The position numbers and the translations under genes are program-made. DNA of 10,169 nt from an uncultured Clostridia bacterium (GTDB lineage Bacteria > Bacillota > Clostridia > Christensenellales > UBA3700). The notes below the pieces were generated by a model that was given only the letters and a program-made list of their open reading frames with translations, was not told where the DNA came from and searched no databases. The stretch is taken from positions 1 through 10,169 of the forward strand of contig CAMWPK010000037.1 of the NCBI GenBank assembly GCA_947176115.1, read 5' to 3'. Shown here one piece after another: positions 5,201 through 10,169 of the stretch; position 1 is the stretch's first letter; every line of letters starts with the position of its first letter.

Positions 5201-5376
5201 AAGCTCGTTTGGCGAGAAGGGAGCGACGTAAGATTTTCACGCGCAAGAATGTTTTCCAGACTATGAAAACGAACGCAGGCGTACTGTATGTACGTCAAGT
5301 GAGTTTGAAGAAGTATGGGAAGCATTATTGCCGTGCAAAATTACGGCGCCTACCTTTGAGCCAAACTATTTACTAA
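5201..5376. other. Hairpin-rich block downstream of dnaJ, possible dispersed element or RNA
   Basis: Four short hairpins follow one another: CTCG-TTTGG-CGAG (5204-5216), GTTTTC-N8-GAAAAC (5251-5270), GGCGTAC-TGTAT-GTACGTC (5278-5296, one G-T pair) and GCCGT-N8-ACGGC (5330-5347). The block is also unusually free of stops. One plus frame is open over 5203-5373 (57 codons; the only ATG is at 5263, giving a 37-residue Lys/Arg-rich peptide MKTNAGVLYV...LSQTIY ending at 5376). A second plus frame is open from 5232 into the dnaJ end. The minus frame continuing dnaJ past its TAG is open for 34 codons (5365-5264). The ATG has no good ribosome site, so I do not call a gene. I suspect a dispersed structured element. 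Confidence 0.4.
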
Positions 5377-6511
5377 AGAATCCGCCTTTTTTGCACTTCT
5401 TGAGTTGAGGATATTGCGAATCCGATAGACTGTCTTCAAAGGCTTTAAGAAGTTTAAGCTGTTTAGAACTCAAGCTCTTTGGAGTTTCGACCTTGACTAC
5501 TACGTACAAATCTCCGTAGAGGTCTTTTTGCAAAACTTTCATTCCATAGCCCTTTAGTCTTATCTTTGTACCCGATTGCGTTGCTTCAGGAATCTTACAC
5601 TTTGCTTCGCCTTTCATGGTTTCGATAGCTATTTCGCAACCGTTGGCGACGTCGTAAAAGCCAATCGGCAAATCCATATATAGGTCGTTGCCCACTCTCT
5701 TAAACTTATCGCTTGAAGCAACTCCCACGGCAATGACGAGATTACCTTTTGCTCCGCCGTTCGTACCGTTGTTGCCCTCGCCTCTCAAAGTCATTGATAC
5801 GCCGTTGTCCACGCCTGCGGGAACGTTGACTTTAACGTTGGCTTCTTTGCGTACGTATCCGTTACCGCGACAGGTTACGCACTTGTCGCTTATGATTTTA
5901 CCCTTTCCGCCACAGTTGGTACACATTGTCTGTACGACTTGTTGACCAAAAAGCGACTGCTGGGTCTTGCGAACCGTACCCGTACCCTTACAGTACTGAC
6001 AAACTCTTATGGATGAAGCGTCTTTTGCGCCCGTACCTTTACAAGTGGAGCATTGCTCATCTCTATTAAGTCTGATAGTTTTGGTTACGCCATTGTATGC
6101 TTCTTCGAAAGTCAAGTTGATTTTGACGTGTATGTCGTCGCCTTGCTTAGGCTCATTGGGGTTACGTCTACCAAAACCGCCGTTTGCTCCGCCAAAGATA
6201 GAGTTGAATATGTCCTCAAAACCGCCAAAACCGGCGCCCTCGAAACCGCCTGCGCCACCTGCAAAACCGGCGGAACCGTCCTCGGTGCCGTATTTGTCGT
6301 AGTTGGCTCTCTTCTCTTTATCGCCAAGCACTTCGTATGCTTTGTTGATTTCCTTAAACTTCTCTTCTGCTTGCTTCTTTTCCGGCTCTGAAGCATTGGT
6401 AAATCTGTCAGGGTGCAAAGTTATGGCAAGTTTGCGATACGCCTTTTTGATTTCTTCGTCACTTGCAGTCTTGGATACGCCCAATATTTCATATAAGTTT
6501 TTCTTTGCCAT
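5366..6511 (-). CDS. dnaJ: Chaperone DnaJ (Hsp40)
   Basis: The 381-residue protein is a complete type I Hsp40 that delivers unfolded clients to DnaK and stimulates its ATPase. The J domain (1-70) carries the HPD motif at 33-35. A Gly/Phe-rich linker follows (about 78-118). The zinc-binding domain has four CxxCxGxG repeats, with Cys at 154/157, 171/174, 197/200 and 211/214, which distinguishes a true DnaJ from CbpA-type proteins. The C-terminal client-binding domains occupy about 220-370, and the protein ends KKGGFFSK. AAGGAA precedes the ATG. It is the last gene of the heat-shock operon, 73 bases after dnaK, with a strong hairpin in that gap. The stop TAG is followed by an in-frame open stretch of 34 codons. 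Confidence 0.98.
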   Translation of the reverse strand: MAKKNLYEILGVSKTASDEEIKKAYRKLAITLHPDRFTNASEPEKKQAEEKFKEINKAYEVLGDKEKRANYDKYGTEDGSAGFAGGAGGFEGAGFGGFEDIFNSIFGGANGGFGRRNPNEPKQGDDIHVKINLTFEEAYNGVTKTIRLNRDEQCSTCKGTGAKDASSIRVCQYCKGTGTVRKTQQSLFGQQVVQTMCTNCGGKGKIISDKCVTCRGNGYVRKEANVKVNVPAGVDNGVSMTLRGEGNNGTNGGAKGNLVIAVGVASSDKFKRVGNDLYMDLPIGFYDVANGCEIAIETMKGEAKCKIPEATQSGTKIRLKGYGMKVLQKDLYGDLYVVVKVETPKSLSSKQLKLLKAFEDSLSDSQYPQLKKCKKGGFFSK

Positions 6512-6527
6512 ATGTTCCTTTTCGCAA

Positions 6528-6563
6528 CTATGCCACTGACTTCAAAGAAGTCGGTGGCAATAG
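6528..6563 (-). promoter_or_regulatory. Hairpin in the dnaK-dnaJ intergenic region
   Basis: TGCCAC (6531-6536) and GACTTC (6538-6543) pair with GAAGTC (6547-6552) and GTGGCA (6554-6559) across a three-base loop, a 12-bp stem with one mismatch (6537/6553). CTA and TAG at the outer ends (6528-6530, 6561-6563) extend the symmetry. No U-run follows in the minus direction, and the dnaJ ribosome site begins about 10 bases later. I infer an mRNA processing or stability element, or a partial attenuator lowering dnaJ relative to dnaK. Confidence 0.7.
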
Positions 6564-6584
6564 TATGAATATTAGTTGTTAATA

Positions 6585-8408
6585 TTAGTTGTCAATAATG
6601 ATATCGTCAGGGTCGATTGCGCCGTCGCCGTTCTGACTGTCGTCGCCCTTAGCCGCCGCTTCTTCTTGAGCCATTTGATAAAGTCTTGTAAAGATAGGAG
6701 CGTTGGTCTTTGTCATTTCGTCGGTTATTGCTCTTACGGTATCTGCGTCATTTGCGTCTGCAAGTTCTGCCTTTGCCTTTTCAACAGACGTCTTCAAAGT
6801 TTCTTTCTCTTCTTCGCTCAACTTGTCTGCGCTCTCTTCCAACGCCTTTTCCGTAGCGTATACCATTTGGTCGGCGTCGTTCTTAGCGTCAACGAGGTCT
6901 TTACGCTTCTTGTCCTCTTCAGCGTACTTCTCAGCTTCTTTTACAGCTTGATCGATTTGATCCTCAGAAAGGTTGGTGGACGAAGTGATAGTAACGGATT
7001 GTTTCTTGCCCGTACCCTTATCTACTGCGGTTACGTTTACGATACCGTTTGCGTCAATATCGAATTTAACTTCGATTTGAGGAATACCTCTAGGCGCAGG
7101 CGGAATACCGTCAAGCTGGAATCTACCGAGTTCTTTATTGTCGTTGGCCATAGATCTCTCGCCTTGGAGAACTCTGATATCAACTGCCGTCTGATTGTTG
7201 GCTGCGGTCGAGAATACTTGCGACTTGGAAGTAGGTATCGTGGTGTTACGCTCAATAAGTTTGGTAAATACTCCGCCCATTGTTTCGATACCAAGTGAAA
7301 GCGGGGTTACGTCCAAAAGAACTACGTCCTTTACGTCGCCAGCAAGCACACCGCCTTGGATAGCCGCGCCAAGCGCAACGCACTCGTCGGGATTGATGCC
7401 CTTGAACGGCTCTTTGCCGGTCACTTTACGAACTGCGTCTACTACAGCAGGGATTCTTGTAGAACCGCCTACGAGAATAATCTTTGCAAGGTCCTTAGAG
7501 GTCAAACCTGCGTCGGAAAGCGCTTTCTTGAGCGGAATGAGAGTTCTCTCTACAAGGTCGCTCGTCAAAGAATCGAACTTAGCCTTGGTGAGTTCCATAT
7601 CCACGTGCTTAGGAACGCCGTCTACCATAGTAATATAAGGTATATTGATTGTAACCTTGGTCATACCCGAAAGCTCAATCTTAGCCTTTTCAGCGGCTTC
7701 TTTAATTCTGTGCATCGTAGCGGCGTCTTTGGTGAGGTCGATACCCTCTTTTGACTTAAAGTCGCTCACGATATAATCCATTATCTTCTTATCAAAGTCG
7801 TCACCGCCGAGCATATTGTCACCGCTCGTAGCGAGTACTTCAAATACACCGCTCTCAATCTCAAGTATAGATACGTCGAACGTACCGCCACCGAGGTCGT
7901 AGATCAAGACTTTTTGTCCCTTGCTGTCGCCCTTGTCAAGACCGTAAGCAAGAGCTGCCGCCGTAGGCTCGTTGATAATTCTCAAGACTTCAAGTCCTGC
8001 AATCTTACCTGCGTCCTTGGTAGCCTGTCTTTGAGAGTCGGTAAAGTATGCCGGTACAGTGATTACGGCTTGGGTCACTTTCTCGCCGATATACGCTTCG
8101 GCGTCTTGCTTTAGCTTGGTCAAAACCATTGCGCTTATTTCTTGAGGGCTGTATGACTTGTCGTCAATTTTTACTCTATAGTCGGTGCCCATGTGTCTTT
8201 TGATTGAAGCAACAGTTCTGTTTGCATTAGCAACAGCCTGTCTTTTTGCCGTTTGGCCTACAAGACGCTCTCCGTCTTTCGTAAAACCTACAACGGACGG
8301 CGTAGTTCTTGCGCCTTCCGGATTTGGAATAACGACTGCCTCGCCACCTTCCATGATAGCTACGCACGAATTGGTAGTACCGAGGTCAATACCGATAATT
8401 TTACTCAT
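6585..8408 (-). CDS. dnaK: Chaperone DnaK (Hsp70)
   Basis: The 607-residue protein is a complete Hsp70. The ATPase domain shows phosphate motif 1 IGIDLGTTNS (5-14), INEPTAAALAYG (145-156), phosphate 2 DLGGGTFDVS (171-180) and the adenosine motif ILVGGSTRIP (311-320). The interdomain linker is DVVLLDVTPLSLG (361-373). The substrate-binding beta domain runs to about 480 and the helical lid follows, ending in the acidic tail DPDDIIIDN. It lacks the roughly 24-residue insertion found near the N-terminus of Gram-negative DnaK, consistent with a Firmicute. AAGGAG precedes the ATG at a spacing of about nine bases. It works with DnaJ and GrpE from the same operon. The last codons are partly duplicated downstream: ATATTAGTTGT occurs at 6582-6592 and again at 6569-6579. 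Confidence 0.99.
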   Translation of the reverse strand: MSKIIGIDLGTTNSCVAIMEGGEAVVIPNPEGARTTPSVVGFTKDGERLVGQTAKRQAVANANRTVASIKRHMGTDYRVKIDDKSYSPQEISAMVLTKLKQDAEAYIGEKVTQAVITVPAYFTDSQRQATKDAGKIAGLEVLRIINEPTAAALAYGLDKGDSKGQKVLIYDLGGGTFDVSILEIESGVFEVLATSGDNMLGGDDFDKKIMDYIVSDFKSKEGIDLTKDAATMHRIKEAAEKAKIELSGMTKVTINIPYITMVDGVPKHVDMELTKAKFDSLTSDLVERTLIPLKKALSDAGLTSKDLAKIILVGGSTRIPAVVDAVRKVTGKEPFKGINPDECVALGAAIQGGVLAGDVKDVVLLDVTPLSLGIETMGGVFTKLIERNTTIPTSKSQVFSTAANNQTAVDIRVLQGERSMANDNKELGRFQLDGIPPAPRGIPQIEVKFDIDANGIVNVTAVDKGTGKKQSVTITSSTNLSEDQIDQAVKEAEKYAEEDKKRKDLVDAKNDADQMVYATEKALEESADKLSEEEKETLKTSVEKAKAELADANDADTVRAITDEMTKTNAPIFTRLYQMAQEEAAAKGDDSQNGDGAIDPDDIIIDN

Positions 8409-8481
8409 AAAATTTATCTCCTTCTAAAATGTTTTCTTTTTTATTATTTATTTATCAAACATGCGCTTGAGTATCGCTGTC

Positions 8482-8994
8482 TTATTGAGCAACGACAACC
8501 TTTGCGTGTCTTAATATTTTTTCTTCTTTTGCATAGCCTTTTTTGACTATGTCAACAACCTTGCCCGCGTCTGCAGGGTCTTGAGCAGGAACAGTCAATA
8601 CGGCTTCATGTACGTTGGGGTCAAACTCCTCGCCGACTGCGCCCATTTCCGTAACGCCTCTCTTTCTTATTACGTCCATGAATGCATTCTTAACAAGTTC
8701 GATACCCTTGCGCTGTTCGTCGTCCTTTTGAGCTTCGATTGCCATATCGAGATAATCCAATACGGGCAATATCTCAACTAAAATATCGTTGATACCGCTA
8801 GCGTACATTACACTTGCGGTTGAGGAGTTGCGTTTTCTAAAATTGTCAAAGTCGGCTTGCAATCTAATATATTGCGCTAACAACTCGTCATATTTTGCAT
8901 CTCCGCTACTTTGCCCCTCCGGTAGCACGTTGGGATTAAACTCATACAATTCTTCTTCTTTTATTGCCTCGTCTTGACCCTTTTTATTCTTCAA
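8482..8994 (-). CDS. grpE: Nucleotide exchange factor GrpE, TTG start
   Basis: The 170-residue protein is the nucleotide exchange factor of DnaK. The N-terminal part (1-35) is charged and probably disordered; a coiled-coil dimerisation helix follows, with the family hallmark DNFRKR (50-55). The beta domain that opens the DnaK cleft ends in the typical GYAKEEKILRHAKVVVAQ (153-170). The start is a TTG: an in-frame TGA lies two codons upstream (9000-8998) and the next in-frame Met is at residue 63, inside the conserved region. GGAGG stands eight bases before the TTG. An out-of-frame ATG right after this ribosome site opens only a five-codon frame. hrcA ends 15 bases upstream; its stop adjoins this ribosome site. 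Confidence 0.97.
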   Translation of the reverse strand: MKNKKGQDEAIKEEELYEFNPNVLPEGQSSGDAKYDELLAQYIRLQADFDNFRKRNSSTASVMYASGINDILVEILPVLDYLDMAIEAQKDDEQRKGIELVKNAFMDVIRKRGVTEMGAVGEEFDPNVHEAVLTVPAQDPADAGKVVDIVKKGYAKEEKILRHAKVVVAQ

Positions 8995-9009
8995 TTGTCA
9001 TTCCTCCTC

Positions 9010-10014
9010 TTAATCTTCTAATTTATCTATAAGTTTGCTAAGATGTTTCAACACCGTAAGCACTCTTTTATAGTCCATTCTCTCCGGACCTATCACGCCA
9101 AGCTGTCCTACTTCTTTGCCTTTGACGTGATACTTCGCGCTGACAAGAGCCATATTATCCAAGCCATCGCCGTCCTCTGCGCCTATCTTGATGGAAAACT
9201 CTATGTTGCCGTCGTCGGTCATAAGCTCTTTGAGTTTATCCTTTTTGCCAACTATCGTCATAAAATTCTTGACGTTGTCATAGTTCTTTGACTCGGGATA
9301 ATCAAATATCTTGTCTGCGCCCTCGACAAAAAGTTGTCCCTCTCTGCTCTTTTTGTACTCGCTAAGCAAGTCGAATACGTTCTCAAATATCTGCTTAAAT
9401 GCCTTAAGTTCGCTGTCCATATCCACTTGAGTGGAAAGTATCTGCGAAAGCGTCTTGCCCGCAAAACACTTGCCCAGCATAGTATTGGCAGATTCTACGT
9501 AGTTGTCTTCCTTATTGGGAAGCTGTATTTCTTTGTCCTTTATTACTCCGCTGTCGGTGATGATAAGCACTAGCGCAGTACCGTCGTACATATCAACAAG
9601 TTTTACGTCCTTTATCGTCAGCGTATCGCTACTTGATATCATAAGCAAAGACGTGTAATTGGTAGCGTCGCTTACAATCTTTGCTCCATTCTTGACTATC
9701 TCGGCGACGTTGTCGTATTTGCGCGCCAAATAGTCTTTCATTGCGTCTAAGTCTATGTCGTCGTCAAATATAAAGTTGTCAACATAATATCTGTACGCCT
9801 TTGAAGACGGAACTCTTCCTGCGCTGACGTGCGGTTGGATAAGATACCCCATTTCTTCAAGGTGCGATAACTCGCTCCTTATAGTCGCCGTAGACACTCC
9901 GGGTAAATATTTCTTTTGTATATCCGAAGACGAAATCGGCTCTACGGAATTGATATAACTATCCACCAACGCTTGCAAAACTTTTTTCTTTCTCTCGGTC
10001 AGTTTATCGTCCAT
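9010..10014 (-). CDS. hrcA: Heat-inducible transcription repressor HrcA
   Basis: The 334-residue protein is the repressor of class I heat-shock genes. It binds CIRCE as a dimer and needs GroEL for activity in Bacillus, so free chaperonin capacity is sensed. The N-terminal winged helix (1-75) includes STATIRSELSHLEEMGYL (41-58) and the conserved QPHVSAGRVPSSKAYRYYVD (60-79). The C-terminal region has the expected VIGPERMDYKRV motif near the end. The length is normal for the family. The ribosome site is GGGTGG, unusually close (three bases) to the ATG. As first gene of hrcA-grpE-dnaK-dnaJ it regulates its own operon through the CIRCE copy at 10049-10075. Confidence 0.98.
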   Translation of the reverse strand: MDDKLTERKKKVLQALVDSYINSVEPISSSDIQKKYLPGVSTATIRSELSHLEEMGYLIQPHVSAGRVPSSKAYRYYVDNFIFDDDIDLDAMKDYLARKYDNVAEIVKNGAKIVSDATNYTSLLMISSSDTLTIKDVKLVDMYDGTALVLIITDSGVIKDKEIQLPNKEDNYVESANTMLGKCFAGKTLSQILSTQVDMDSELKAFKQIFENVFDLLSEYKKSREGQLFVEGADKIFDYPESKNYDNVKNFMTIVGKKDKLKELMTDDGNIEFSIKIGAEDGDGLDNMALVSAKYHVKGKEVGQLGVIGPERMDYKRVLTVLKHLSKLIDKLED

Positions 10015-10025
10015 TTTCCACCCGC

Positions 10026-10075
10026 TTGGCAGTCAAAACAAAAGTTTGTTAGCACTCTCGCCCTTTGACTGCTAA
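10026..10075 (-). promoter_or_regulatory. Inverted repeat competing with the CIRCE stem in the hrcA leader
   Basis: TTGGCAGTCAAA (10026-10037) and TTTGACTGCTAA (10064-10075) are inverted repeats matching at 11 of 12 positions. The second arm contains one half of CIRCE plus three further bases. In the hrcA leader RNA the CIRCE half nearest the 5' end could therefore pair either with the other CIRCE half or with this downstream arm, which ends two bases before the GGGTGG ribosome site. The two folds exclude each other. Confidence 0.6.
10049..10075 (-). promoter_or_regulatory. CIRCE operator (HrcA binding site)
   Basis: TTAGCACTC (10049-10057), nine bases, then GACTGCTAA (10067-10075) match the CIRCE consensus TTAGCACTC-N9-GAGTGCTAA with one substitution (C at 10069). 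It lies just downstream of the -10 and overlaps the expected transcription start, so bound HrcA would block initiation, and the sequence also forms part of the leader RNA. Confidence 0.95.
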
Positions 10076-10079
10076 TTTA

Positions 10080-10107
10080 ATTATACTACTATTATTTGTA
10101 ATGTCAA
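10080..10107 (-). promoter_or_regulatory. Sigma-A promoter of the hrcA operon
   Basis: On the minus strand a perfect TTGACA (10107-10102), a 16-base spacer and a perfect TATAAT (10085-10080) give a strong vegetative promoter, as expected for an operon controlled by repression. The start of transcription should fall near 10073, inside CIRCE. Beyond it, 10108-10169 is AT-rich and shows no gene. Confidence 0.92.
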
Positions 10108-10169
10108 TACTTTTTAGACATTTTTTCCAAGCAAATTATTTTTTTGGAGCTTCAATATATATTATATCA

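Noticed and set aside
5263..5376. 37-codon plus-strand ORF MKTNAGVLYV...LSQTIY as a gene
   Set aside because: There is no Shine-Dalgarno at usable distance, it overlaps the dnaJ 3' end, and the open frame extends upstream without a start; kept only as part of the structured block.
6112..6396. 94-codon minus-strand frame inside dnaJ in another frame
   Set aside because: It overlaps the J and Gly/Phe regions of a certain dnaJ and has no independent evidence.
6569..6592. Direct repeat ATATTAGTTGT at the dnaK stop
   Set aside because: A single 13-base duplication most simply explained by replication slippage; noted under dnaK but not a separate feature.
6576..7298. 240-codon open frame on the plus strand, antisense to dnaK
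   Set aside because: It is a shadow of dnaK codon bias, overlaps a certain gene throughout, has no recognisable domain, and neighbouring antisense frames show the same effect.

Overview
The window looks like a chromosome segment of a low-GC Gram-positive bacterium, probably an uncultured anaerobic Clostridia-type Firmicute. The evidence is the class I heat-shock operon in the order hrcA-grpE-dnaK-dnaJ behind a CIRCE operator, a DnaK without the N-terminal insertion typical of Gram-negative Hsp70s, an HPr kinase/phosphorylase, and strong AGGAGG-type ribosome sites. Species-level assignment is not possible from the sequence alone.

Layout, right to left, since nearly everything is on the minus strand. 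(1) 10107-5366: a consensus sigma-A promoter, CIRCE, then hrcA, grpE, dnaK and dnaJ. HrcA represses the operon through CIRCE; DnaK, DnaJ and GrpE form the Hsp70 folding cycle. A strong hairpin lies between dnaK and dnaJ. (2) 5365-5005: 361 bases with no confident gene. It is a mosaic of a hairpin-rich block, a dispersed hairpin repeat, a 7-base tandem repeat and a hairpin behind the small plus-strand gene. (3) 4774-5004: the only confident plus-strand gene, a 76-residue Cys/Asn-rich protein with four CGC motifs and no Lys, Arg, His or Glu. It is divergent from (4) an ArsR/SmtB-family repressor (4569-4228). A clean AT-rich inverted repeat in the shared 204-base intergenic region is a plausible operator. 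(5) 4211-2347: uvrC with its own extended -10 promoter, placed so that the mRNA should be leaderless. It is followed by a Cof-type HAD phosphatase (2296-1487), hprK (1347-406) and a 57-codon acidic ORF (406-233) that overlaps the hprK stop by one base.

Intergenic DNA holds at least seven copies or fragments of a short dispersed hairpin repeat whose stem arms vary together. Most genes are ordinary housekeeping genes. The parts most worth a second look are: the ArsR/Cys-rich divergent pair, which parallels smtB/smtA metallothionein loci but has an unusual membrane-like protein; the CIRCE variant, whose single off-consensus base fits a second, competing inverted repeat; the predicted leaderless uvrC; and the hairpin-rich, multi-frame-open block downstream of dnaJ.
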